This document shows, piece after piece, positions 42,909 to 51,549 of a stretch of 64,000 nt of DNA. A program made the translations under genes and the position numbers. The notes beneath the pieces were generated by a model. It ran no database searches. It was given only the letters and a program-made list of their open reading frames with translations, and had not been told where the DNA came from. Each line of letters begins with the position of its first letter. Position 1 is the stretch's first letter. Origin of the DNA: Burkholderiales bacterium. GTDB taxonomy: Bacteria; Pseudomonadota; Gammaproteobacteria; Burkholderiales; Burkholderiaceae_C. Location of the stretch: assembly GCA_017307855.1 (NCBI GenBank), contig JAFKGD010000002.1, positions 186,001 through 250,000 of the forward strand. Reading direction: 5' to 3'.

Positions 42909-44536
42909 GCAGCGCCGCAGCGGTCGCAGACGTGATCGAGGCCTTCAAGCAGCGAGGCTTCGAGTTTGTCGGCAAGACGGATGACGGCTGGTTCAGGCTG
43001 CACGGGCGGTTGACACCGCCCCAAGCGGACAAGGGTTGCCCGTGCGAAGTCCAGCTCGACCCCACGTTCTTCGACTTGCCTCGCATCCGGCTGCTGGAAA
43101 TCCCTCCTGAGCTGCCCGCAGCGGTTCCTCATCTTGGCGCAGATGGCGGGCTTTGCTATCTCGCCAAGGGCACCGTCGTTCTGGACATCTACGATCCTGT
43201 CGGACAGTCGCTGGCGTGCCTGCAACGCGCGGCCGTCGTGTTCGGGCAGATCATGCAGGGGGAGATGATCGAAGACCTCGCGGAAGAGTTCTTCGCCTAT
43301 TGGCACGGCTGGCATTGTTTCGTGGACATGCAAGGCGAGGATCTAGGGCGACAGAACTGCATAGTCGCGCAGGCCAATGGGTACCCCTTGTGGTTCATCA
43401 CCGACAACGAAGATCGAACAACTGAGAAGCTGAAGTCGCTCGGCTACCAAGTCACCGATAGAACGGTGCTGACTTACCGGGTAAAGACTGGTGCTCAACC
43501 GCGCCCTCTGACTAGCAATTGGCCTCCTGAAACAGTCGGGGATATCCTGGCGTGGCAGAGCACTCTTGACCCCCGGTGCCGGCGCAAGATTCACGAGCGT
43601 ATCAAGGAGGGGGAGAGGAAGAAGGCCAACGGAGTTCTGATCGTCATCGAGTCTCCGCTGATGACCTATGGCTTTGCGGTTCTCTACGACCGCCAAAGTC
43701 CTGTCCAAAAGAGCAAGCTCGTAGATCGCAGGGATTCGAGCTATGGGTTGAAGGTGATGCCCATTTCGGTGGTCAGAATTGACGATCGGTATCTTGCCCA
43801 GCGGAACATGCCGAACTCAAAGACGCTTGCAGGGAAGAACATCGCCGTCGTTGGATGCGGCACGATTGGCGGCTATCTGTCGGATATGCTCGTCAAGGCT
43901 GGGGCGGGGACATGCGGCGGAAAACTCACGTTGGTGGATTTCGACTGCCTTCTCCCGCAAAACATCGGGCGTCATCGCCTGGGATTTCCGGACCTGTTGT
44001 CTAACAAAGCCGAGGCTATGGCGAAGGAACTCAGGCGCTTGACGCCAGGCGCCGAGATTCGTGCGCTGCCCGTGGATGTCAGGCAGGCCCAATTGGGAGA
44101 GCTGGACCTGCTCATAGATGCCACCGGGGAAGAATCCCTCGGGCATTGGCTGTGCGGCCACTATCCGCCTCCGACTCCCATGCTTTCGGTGTGGATCGAG
44201 GGGCCGGGAACGGCTGTCCGTGCGCTCCTGAGGACGAAAGCATCTAATGCGTGCTATCGATGTCTTTGGCATAGCAACAGAAGAGGCGAGCTCCGTTCTA
44301 CCATTGATCCTCTTCCTGCCATTTTGGCGGGGCATGGATGTGAGGGCTTGTACGTGCCATTCCCCGCTTCGGTGTCGGTGCACGCTGCCAGCCTGGGCGC
44401 TGAGATGACCCTTGATTGGGTCAACGGCGTCTATTCCCCCGCGTTGCGAACCAGGTTGATCGACCGCGCCCAGCAGCTTGCCACACCCGATTGCGATCCG
44501 CTGCGGGATCGGGAATGTCCCTTATGCAGTTCATGA
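42905..44536 (+). CDS. cap2: Cap2, E2-E1 fusion (CBASS ubiquitin-like transferase)
   Basis: A 543-residue protein. The N-terminal E2-like domain (residues about 1-160) has the candidate catalytic Cys84 in [10 protein letters not shown]. The C-terminal E1-like ThiF domain has a nucleotide-binding [13 protein letters not shown] near residue 317, the [13 protein letters not shown] helix, and a Cys pair NACYRCLW (Cys450/Cys453) near the adenylation-domain active cysteine. The C-terminus ends CPLCSS. Cap2 links the CD-NTase C-terminus to cellular targets, raising cGAMP synthesis. Confidence 0.92.
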   Translation: MSSAAAVADVIEAFKQRGFEFVGKTDDGWFRLHGRLTPPQADKGCPCEVQLDPTFFDLPRIRLLEIPPELPAAVPHLGADGGLCYLAKGTVVLDIYDPVGQSLACLQRAAVVFGQIMQGEMIEDLAEEFFAYWHGWHCFVDMQGEDLGRQNCIVAQANGYPLWFITDNEDRTTEKLKSLGYQVTDRTVLTYRVKTGAQPRPLTSNWPPETVGDILAWQSTLDPRCRRKIHERIKEGERKKANGVLIVIESPLMTYGFAVLYDRQSPVQKSKLVDRRDSSYGLKVMPISVVRIDDRYLAQRNMPNSKTLAGKNIAVVGCGTIGGYLSDMLVKAGAGTCGGKLTLVDFDCLLPQNIGRHRLGFPDLLSNKAEAMAKELRRLTPGAEIRALPVDVRQAQLGELDLLIDATGEESLGHWLCGHYPPPTPMLSVWIEGPGTAVRALLRTKASNACYRCLWHSNRRGELRSTIDPLPAILAGHGCEGLYVPFPASVSVHAASLGAEMTLDWVNGVYSPALRTRLIDRAQQLATPDCDPLRDRECPLCSS

Positions 44537-45000
44537 GTTCTTGGGCGGCCGACGACAACAGAACGCTGCTGCATTTCTCGAAGTCCACGCTGGAGACCTT
44601 CTATCAGCATGTCCAGGCCAGTGATTCTGACTGCGAAGCTGGCGGGCTGCTACTCGGTTCGGTCCATGGAACTCACATGCTCATTGAGCATGCAACGGTT
44701 CCCACGGCATGGGACAAACGGTTTCGCTACCTGTTCGAGAGAATGCCATTCGGCCACGAAGCCATTGCACTGGCTCGATGGACGGCGAGCCAGGGAACCA
44801 TCCGCTATTTGGGCGAATGGCACACCCATCCGGAAGACAACCCCAACCCGTCTGGCCTCGATAGATCGGAATGGAACCGTCTGTCGGCCAAGCGTCGGGA
44901 TAAGCGACCAACGCTCGCTGTCATTGTTGGACGAAGTGCCATGTATATTGAGTTGGTGCCAAGTTCGGGCCAAGGATCAGTATTTTCCCCTGTGGAATAG
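44533..45000 (+). CDS. cap3: Cap3, JAB/JAMM isopeptidase (CBASS)
   Basis: A 155-residue JAB-family metalloprotease. E35 in CEAGGLLLG, H97-T-H99 in GEWHTHPEDN, then S107 and D110 in PSGLD complete the JAMM zinc motif. It reverses the conjugation made by Cap2 and tunes the system. The start at 44533 is an ATGA overlap with cap2; earlier in-frame ATGs exist but would extend into cap2. It is the last gene of the CBASS operon and converges with brxL, with no clear terminator in the 116-base gap. Confidence 0.92.
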   Translation: MSSWAADDNRTLLHFSKSTLETFYQHVQASDSDCEAGGLLLGSVHGTHMLIEHATVPTAWDKRFRYLFERMPFGHEAIALARWTASQGTIRYLGEWHTHPEDNPNPSGLDRSEWNRLSAKRRDKRPTLAVIVGRSAMYIELVPSSGQGSVFSPVE

Positions 45001-45116
45001 CGACACAACAAACCAATGTCGTCCCAGCGTGCCGCGATCGGGCTCGCGGGCAACGCAGTCGCTGGGCCTCCGGCAGCTTCAATCGTTGTAGACAAGCTCA
45101 CCACAGGCCCCAAATC

Positions 45117-47219
45117 TCATGCTCGAAAGATATCCACCTTGGTTTCAAGGCACTTGCGCAGACTCAGATCGTTTGCACCAACCTCGAACCATCCCCCTGG
45201 CTTCTGGTAAAAATCCAGTCCACGGCCAATCTTGATGATCCATCCGTTATCCAGTCTGATTTCGCGGTCATGGATGTTCGGGTTGAGCTTCACCTCTAGC
45301 TCGACATCTAACTCCAGCAGACTTTGCTTCAGCTCATCGAGCTTTTCGGCGATGTCGGCCAACTGGGTCTTGTCGTCGTAGCCGGTGATTAGGCTGATCT
45401 TCTTCACGGTGCCAGCCTTCAGTACCGTCTCGCAGAAGCGCACGAAGTTCTGAATCTGGTGCTGTAGCCGGATGTACGGGTCTTCGATGACGACGGACTT
45501 CGCGCCTTGCAGGTAGGGGCCGAGGATCGACTCATAGCTGTACCCGGTATCGCCATAGAGGATGGTGAAGTGCTGTTCCTTGAGCTCGACCGATGACGGA
45601 GCAACCACCGTTGGTGCCGGAGCAGGCTGTACCGGCGCCACTGGAGGTTCCACTGCTGCAGCAGGCGCCGGCTGGGCGACGGGCTGCACTTCGACTGCCT
45701 CAGCAGGCTGGCCATCCGCCTGGCTCAAACGACGACGAGCCGGTTCTTGCGTCGCGGGCGCATCCTTCGACTCCGGGCAGAAGACCACCACTTCCTCACC
45801 GCTGGCCTTGAAGTAGGACAGGTTGATGCGCGCAAACTCGTCATCCGGCTTGCGCTTGTTCATCTGCTCTTTGACACGACGGCGGCATTCCGTCGCATAG
45901 GCCACGTATTCCTCGAACTCTTCGTCGGTCGGTGGCCCATTCGGATGCAAGACCTTCAAGAAAGCGCAGACGGTTTTCTTGATGCCTTTCTCGTCACGCC
46001 CCTCAATCGACTTACCGAGCCGGATGCGCTTGCTAACTTCTTCGTAGCGGTTCGTGTGCTTGAACTGGTAGTGGAAGGCCTCGGCCAGGTAATCGGTGAT
46101 GAATCCGTAATTACTGGTCAGGAACTCGCTGCTGTTCTTGGGCATTTCCCAGCCCGGGATGTACGCGGCGAAGCGGTCCATCACGGCCAGGTCGAGCTCT
46201 GGTGGCAAGGGCTGAAACAGGTCGTGCTCGTTGGAATTGACCACCTGCTGCACAGACACATCGATGTTGCCGACAAAACTCAGGCTGGCATCGGCGATGA
46301 CTTCGGCCCCGCGCGAAAAACGTCCGTTAGCCATGAAGTCTTTCATGATCTGGATGGTGTCCGGGTCTTTGACCTTGATACCGCCAACTTCGTCAAAGGC
46401 CACCGTGTCCCAAAAGCCGACCAGGCCCACCTTGCGACGCGCGTTGTTATAGAACAGTGTGGCCTTGGTCGCCTGGCCACCCGAGATCAGCGTGGCGTAG
46501 GGCGAAAACTCGCTGAAGAAGTAGGATTTGCCGGTGCCGCGCGGGCCCAGCTCGATGTAGTTGAAGTTGGGCTCCACCAGAGCGGCCAGCCTGGCGATGA
46601 AATGCATCTGAACGCGCTTCGAGAGCTTGTTGGGCTCCAGACCCACAGAGCGCAGAACCGCCGCGATCCACTCATCTCGGGTGAAGGCTGCCCGGCCTTC
46701 TGCATAGCGGTCAAAGTCGAAACGGGTCAGTTGGATCGGGCGCAGGTCCTCGATGGAAAACGCGTAGTCGTCCTCATCGATGTCGTTGTGCGCCAGGGTG
46801 ACTTCGGCCCAAATTCCGCCTTCCAGCAGTCTGTCGTTGTCACGGTAGAACTTCTCGCCGATGGCGATGCGTTGCGAGTTGAAGTTCTCCAGCGATGCCC
46901 AGTGGCGCTTTTCCTTTTCGACGTAACGGACATGGACCTTGTCGATGAAGCGATGCTTGCCCTTGGTGGCCACCTTGGACTGAGCGGCATTGGCTTCGTC
47001 GGGGCGAACGTAGTTCTCCTGCAAGGAGGACAGCACCGCCTCCATGCCGGCATCCATCTCCGCCTGGTCGTTGCTGGCGCAATACTTGGCGAGCAGGAAC
47101 TCCAGGACGAACGTCGGGACGTTAGTGCCTTTTTTGATCCGATGCAGCAAGTCCTTGCGAAGAACTTTGCCGTCGAACGTGGCGTTTAGTTTTTGGTCGA
47201 GTTCGTCCATAGGGCTCAC
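45117..47219 (-). CDS. brxL: BrxL-type AAA+ protein with MIT_C-like C-terminal domain
   Basis: A 700-residue BREX protein. The N-terminal region (DELDQKLNATFDGKVLRKDL) and the AAA+ core (Walker A GPRGTGKS at 225-232, then TVAFDEVGGI) match BrxL. After a Pro/Ala-rich linker (about 490-550) the last about 150 residues (SYESILGPYLQGAKSVVIED, PYIRLQHQIQNFVRFCE, IHDREIRLDNGWIIKIGRG) closely resemble the phospholipase-D-like MIT_C domain of human MITD1, not the Lon-like domain of many BrxL proteins. The GTG start overlaps the pglZ stop; an ATG 9 bases in is the alternative. Confidence 0.9.
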   Translation of the reverse strand: MSPMDELDQKLNATFDGKVLRKDLLHRIKKGTNVPTFVLEFLLAKYCASNDQAEMDAGMEAVLSSLQENYVRPDEANAAQSKVATKGKHRFIDKVHVRYVEKEKRHWASLENFNSQRIAIGEKFYRDNDRLLEGGIWAEVTLAHNDIDEDDYAFSIEDLRPIQLTRFDFDRYAEGRAAFTRDEWIAAVLRSVGLEPNKLSKRVQMHFIARLAALVEPNFNYIELGPRGTGKSYFFSEFSPYATLISGGQATKATLFYNNARRKVGLVGFWDTVAFDEVGGIKVKDPDTIQIMKDFMANGRFSRGAEVIADASLSFVGNIDVSVQQVVNSNEHDLFQPLPPELDLAVMDRFAAYIPGWEMPKNSSEFLTSNYGFITDYLAEAFHYQFKHTNRYEEVSKRIRLGKSIEGRDEKGIKKTVCAFLKVLHPNGPPTDEEFEEYVAYATECRRRVKEQMNKRKPDDEFARINLSYFKASGEEVVVFCPESKDAPATQEPARRRLSQADGQPAEAVEVQPVAQPAPAAAVEPPVAPVQPAPAPTVVAPSSVELKEQHFTILYGDTGYSYESILGPYLQGAKSVVIEDPYIRLQHQIQNFVRFCETVLKAGTVKKISLITGYDDKTQLADIAEKLDELKQSLLELDVELEVKLNPNIHDREIRLDNGWIIKIGRGLDFYQKPGGWFEVGANDLSLRKCLETKVDIFRA

Positions 47220-49744
47220 TCCGTATAGTCGGTTTCAAGCGCCAGATTGCTGTAGGCCGCCAGGGTTGTCGGGTTAAGCGCCTTGACCGAGAACTTGCCT
47301 CTGAACTCATCATCCATCCGCAGCGCAATCTGTTTGCGCTGGCCTGGCATCAGGGTCACGGTCCTGGTCGCGGGGTTAACATCCCCGCCTGGGCGCGGCT
47401 CTCCCACCACATTGCCCTTGCTGTCTTGCGCTTCCAGCAAGATCTCCACGCTCATGTCTTGCGAGAACATGTCGTCGGCCACCAGTATCACTTCGATGAC
47501 CGGCAATCGCGTAGTTATTCGTTTGGCGCCGTTCTTGTAGCTCAACTCCACCACCACCTTGCGCAGTTCCGCATGGGCGGCGGTATCCAGCCGGGCGACC
47601 AACACAGGGACGACGGCCTCTGCCAGGGAGGCCCCGCCGTGGAAATACAGATGCCCCGAGCGATAGGGGGCCATGCTGCGCGGTAGCGCCACTTGAGTGA
47701 AATCGCCCCGAATGCCGACCTTCTCTGCACTGACGACCAGGCTGTGACCATCTGCCGTGCCATCGCCCAACATCATCCGATCGTGTGCTGTCACGGGCCA
47801 CGCGCCATGAGGCTTGACGCACACATCGCCAGCTTCTGCTTGCGCGTTCAGGAAGAAGCCGTGGTCGGTGACGATGACCGCCTCTTTGAAGCCCATGCCA
47901 CGCAGCTTATGCAGTGCCACGCGGATCAGCTTCAGCGTGCCAGGGATCAGCCCTAGCGTTGTCTCGGGGTTGCTTTCCAGTTGGCTGTCGATTTCCGTGG
48001 AGCGCAGCACCAGCAGGTCGACGGTTTCGGCAATCTTCGGTTTACCGCGAACAAAATCGTTGAGCGGCATTTCCGCGAAGCGATCTCCATACCGCTTGGC
48101 CAGCACATTCATGCGCTGCGGGACGTTGCTCACCGGCGCACCCGCCAGCTTGGGCACCAGTGAATCGTTCTCCAGCGACAGGGTCAGCCCCGTGCGGGCG
48201 CCAGGCAGCAAGCTCGCCATGCCCACCAGCGTGATGGTCGGCAGCTGCGCGTAGGCCGCTTGCAGCTCGACCGGCCCGTCCTCGGCCAGCAGCTTTTCCA
48301 GCGCAACGCCCAACTCATAGCGAAGGGCATCCACCATCAGGTAGGCCACCTTACGGCCGCTTTCCTTGAGCCGATCCGCCACCAGCCGATCAAATGCATC
48401 GGCGTTGGCCAGGCGCCCGGTGGGCGGCCATCCCGTAGTCTCGACGTGCTTCACAAACACGCCCTGAACCTTCTCTGCCAACCGGCGATAGCGCGCCCGT
48501 GCTTGGCTGATCACTTCATGCATCAAGCCATGTGGGTCAAGGAAGTCACCCGCCGCTTGCTCAAACTCGCGCTGCAGACGATCTGCTTCACGCAGGCTGC
48601 CCAGGTAGAAGTCGATCAGATCCGCTTGCGAGCGGGCGTGATCAGGCAGCTGGCGTTCAAAATCGTCACAGGCCTCGACCAGGCTCAAGCCAGACCGCAC
48701 CAACTCCCACTGCGCCTGGCTTTCTCCTTTACCGAGCCACACAGAACTCTTATGGCGGGTCAGCACACGGCGCGTGGCATCGGTGTCGCCGGTGACGATT
48801 CCCTTGATCGCTGTGCGCAGGAAAGTACGCTCTTCGAAGGGGAAGGTGTCGCGCTCGCCCAGGTCTTCAATCGCGCCACATAGATCGGTCAGATTGAGTT
48901 CAGCCTCGATGGCCTCGGCACGTTCGATGTATGCCGCGCGTGATTTGGGGTCACTGCGCAGACGGTCGCACACATCCTCGACAATGGGTCTGGCTTCCAT
49001 CGGTGCGTGCGGCACGCCCTTCAATGTGTCTGGCAGTGCCACCGGCAAATCGAACACGAACTCGCTGAACAGCACGTAGCGCCACAGTTCATCCGCCAAG
49101 GCAGACCACGTCTTGCCGCGCGTCTTCACGCTCAGGCCCAAGGTAGCGCGGAGGAAATCGCGCGCCTCTTGCACCCAGCCTTCCTGCCCCTTGAGTGCTT
49201 CGGATTGACTGGTAGTGGGTGCCAGCAGTGCGGCCAGAATCTCGCGCCCCGATTCCACCCGCAAAGTGGCTCGCAACTGCGGCCAGCTCACGCCGCCGCC
49301 AATGGCATCGATCACCGCGAAGGTCGGCCCAGAGGGAGAAGTCGCAAACACCTGCCGAATCTCAGTGGCGTGATCCGGCCTCGCACGTAGGCACAGGCTC
49401 AAGTATTCATCGCCATCATCTTGCGGGAACACCGCGCCGCATTCTGCGTACAGGGCGAATGGATCAGCTTGCTTCTGCTCGTCGGTTTCCGGGCGTTTGG
49501 TCGGCACATAGATCAATACACCTTCCAGCGGCGCCTTGGGCTGACCCACATCGCGCAGTGCCTGCAACGCTGCCTCACGGCTTTCGATGCTGCTTTCAGA
49601 CGCATCCACCACCCGCACCTTGTCGGCCGCCAAGTCGAAACACTGCTCGCGGTAGCGCCTGTCAGCGTCGTAGACCACCAAGGCGCCTGCCTGTTTCAGG
49701 CGCGGCCGCAGCACGCTTTCTCGAATGAATTCCGCAATCGTCAT
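47216..49744 (-). CDS. pglZ: PglZ-family BREX protein
   Basis: An 842-residue protein with the alkaline-phosphatase-like PglZ domain. VAYLMVDALRYELGVALEKL carries the metal-binding Asp and VIVTDHGFFLN the second metal site. The N-terminus (VLRPRLKQAGALVVYDADRR) is typical of BREX-1 PglZ. PglZ is essential for phage restriction in studied BREX systems and for host methylation. The true start is the ATG at 49744, which overlaps the DUF262 gene stop (ATGA); the open frame extends 27 codons further without homology. Confidence 0.94.
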   Translation of the reverse strand: MTIAEFIRESVLRPRLKQAGALVVYDADRRYREQCFDLAADKVRVVDASESSIESREAALQALRDVGQPKAPLEGVLIYVPTKRPETDEQKQADPFALYAECGAVFPQDDGDEYLSLCLRARPDHATEIRQVFATSPSGPTFAVIDAIGGGVSWPQLRATLRVESGREILAALLAPTTSQSEALKGQEGWVQEARDFLRATLGLSVKTRGKTWSALADELWRYVLFSEFVFDLPVALPDTLKGVPHAPMEARPIVEDVCDRLRSDPKSRAAYIERAEAIEAELNLTDLCGAIEDLGERDTFPFEERTFLRTAIKGIVTGDTDATRRVLTRHKSSVWLGKGESQAQWELVRSGLSLVEACDDFERQLPDHARSQADLIDFYLGSLREADRLQREFEQAAGDFLDPHGLMHEVISQARARYRRLAEKVQGVFVKHVETTGWPPTGRLANADAFDRLVADRLKESGRKVAYLMVDALRYELGVALEKLLAEDGPVELQAAYAQLPTITLVGMASLLPGARTGLTLSLENDSLVPKLAGAPVSNVPQRMNVLAKRYGDRFAEMPLNDFVRGKPKIAETVDLLVLRSTEIDSQLESNPETTLGLIPGTLKLIRVALHKLRGMGFKEAVIVTDHGFFLNAQAEAGDVCVKPHGAWPVTAHDRMMLGDGTADGHSLVVSAEKVGIRGDFTQVALPRSMAPYRSGHLYFHGGASLAEAVVPVLVARLDTAAHAELRKVVVELSYKNGAKRITTRLPVIEVILVADDMFSQDMSVEILLEAQDSKGNVVGEPRPGGDVNPATRTVTLMPGQRKQIALRMDDEFRGKFSVKALNPTTLAAYSNLALETDYTE

Positions 49745-51549
49745 TTGTCCTCCCGCAGGCTCAGGATGGACATCACCTCCTTGAGCATCTTGTCTGTTCG
49801 CGCCGTAATGGCGGCCTCGTTCCAATCATCTCGGCTGGCCAAGTCGACATTCAGGTACAAGCCGTTGCGGTAGCCAATGAAATCACCCTGGTCGTTCTTG
49901 CGATCACGCTTCTTCAAGAATTCCATCGTGCCGAGCTTGGAGTTGTAGCCACTCAGGGTCAGGTTGCCGAGCTGGTGAGCACAGCGCTCGCGAATGGCAG
50001 CCGCAGTGCCTTTCTGATCCCCTTCAAGCATGGTCACCCAGCCCGGTCCCAAGTTCTCGGTCTTCGGCAGGATGTGTTCAACAGTGAATACGGGGCGATC
50101 ATTGGCATCGTGCGCCCACAGGTCGCGCTTGTTTTCCCGGGTTTGGTGCGCCTCTTCCAGCTTGCACAGCATGAACCGCGTGGCCTCGTAATTTTCGAGG
50201 TACACGTCGCCCTTGAGGCGGGACTCGCAAACATCTTGTGGGGCTGCCCGTCCCAGCAACCAATTACTGCTCTGCTGGATGAAGCCGTCCAGCGCCGTGA
50301 TCTCGCCACTGCGAATCTGCGTCAGCAGGTGGCTGACCAGTTCCATGAACATCGGGTCGAGTTCACGGGTCGGCGGCATATCGGTGAGGTTCCGCCAAAA
50401 GAACCACTTGGTGAGCAAAGCGGCCAAGCGGCTCAATGCGTCGCCCTCATTCCACTTCTGGCTCTGCGCGACCTGGCTGGCCCACAACAAGAATGCGTAA
50501 GCCGGCGCGGCTCCTAGGCGCTGCAGGTCTTGCAAGGCCGCTGCGGCAGCGTCGCCCCATTCCGCGCGCGCCACGGCGGGGTTGAGCAGTGCCGAGTAGG
50601 TTTTGCCCTTGGCTTGCAGCGCGCCGAACAGCCAGACCGGGCGCTTGCGCAGCAGGGTGTCGTAGATGGTGATCAGGTTCGAGCGCGTGGCGCGGGTGCA
50701 GCCTTTGACCTCGACCCGCTTGAGGTACTTGAACATGTTGTACAGCTGACGCAGAAAGCGCTCCTGCACCGCCGGGTCGGGCAACAGGTCGATCAGGTCT
50801 TTCCACTCGTCAAACGCTCGGTCAATGCCGTAGTCCGGGCGCTTGTCCAACTCGGCCAGCAGGTTGTTCTTGATGATGTCGATGGCCGAGAGCGGGATGC
50901 CCCGGTTGTTGATCGACTCGAACAACATGAATGCGTCGGAATGGCTACGCACCTCGATCTTGACCAGCATGGCCGCTTTGAGCTTTTCCAGCAGGGCCAG
51001 TGCGCTGTCCTGGCTCAGCCCTTCCAGTCGCTCACAGAAGTAGCGGTAGGCGCGCGCAATGCGGCGGTTTCCGAAATTGCTCAAGCCCTTCGGCGCTTTC
51101 ACCTGCTTGGGAAACAGATCACTCAGCACCTTCTGGAAATCTGTCTTGTTCTGCGCTTGCTCGCTGGGCTCCAGACGCCACTGGCCAGAAGTGCGGACGA
51201 AGATGCGGCTTTCCAGGTTGTCCAGCTCCACCAGCAGACGGCGATCCGGATTCGGAATGGCATTCAGCTTGTCGTAGAACGCACAGAACAACAGGCTGAT
51301 GGTGGTAAACCGCTGCTGGCCGTCGATCAGCTCAAGTCGGCCACCGGCCATGCCATCTTGCTGGGTGTTCACGCAGATGATGGAGCCCAGAAAGTGCCCA
51401 CTGGGCGACTCCTCCAGGTCGTTGAACAGCGCGTCCCAGTTCTTGCCGCCCCATACATACTCGCGTTGGTACTTGGGAATGAAGAACGACGTGGTCCCAT
51501 CGGGGCTGAAGTAGAAGCTGACCGGCAGCGCTTTGACATCCTGAATCAT
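49741..51549 (-). CDS. DUF262/DUF1524 nuclease (GmrSD/BrxU-like)
   Basis: A 602-residue protein. The N-terminal DUF262 domain has IPKYQREYVWG and the DGQQR motif at 76-80, which binds or hydrolyses nucleotide in GmrS-type proteins. The C-terminal DUF1524 HNH-like part has FTVEHILPKTENLG and GNLTLSGYNSKLGT. GmrSD enzymes cut phage DNA with modified cytosines. A gene of this kind (brxU) lies between pglX and pglZ in the Escherichia fergusonii BREX locus; position and ATGA couplings here are the same. A second, complementary restriction activity is the likely role. Confidence 0.86.
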   Translation of the reverse strand: MIQDVKALPVSFYFSPDGTTSFFIPKYQREYVWGGKNWDALFNDLEESPSGHFLGSIICVNTQQDGMAGGRLELIDGQQRFTTISLLFCAFYDKLNAIPNPDRRLLVELDNLESRIFVRTSGQWRLEPSEQAQNKTDFQKVLSDLFPKQVKAPKGLSNFGNRRIARAYRYFCERLEGLSQDSALALLEKLKAAMLVKIEVRSHSDAFMLFESINNRGIPLSAIDIIKNNLLAELDKRPDYGIDRAFDEWKDLIDLLPDPAVQERFLRQLYNMFKYLKRVEVKGCTRATRSNLITIYDTLLRKRPVWLFGALQAKGKTYSALLNPAVARAEWGDAAAAALQDLQRLGAAPAYAFLLWASQVAQSQKWNEGDALSRLAALLTKWFFWRNLTDMPPTRELDPMFMELVSHLLTQIRSGEITALDGFIQQSSNWLLGRAAPQDVCESRLKGDVYLENYEATRFMLCKLEEAHQTRENKRDLWAHDANDRPVFTVEHILPKTENLGPGWVTMLEGDQKGTAAAIRERCAHQLGNLTLSGYNSKLGTMEFLKKRDRKNDQGDFIGYRNGLYLNVDLASRDDWNEAAITARTDKMLKEVMSILSLREDK

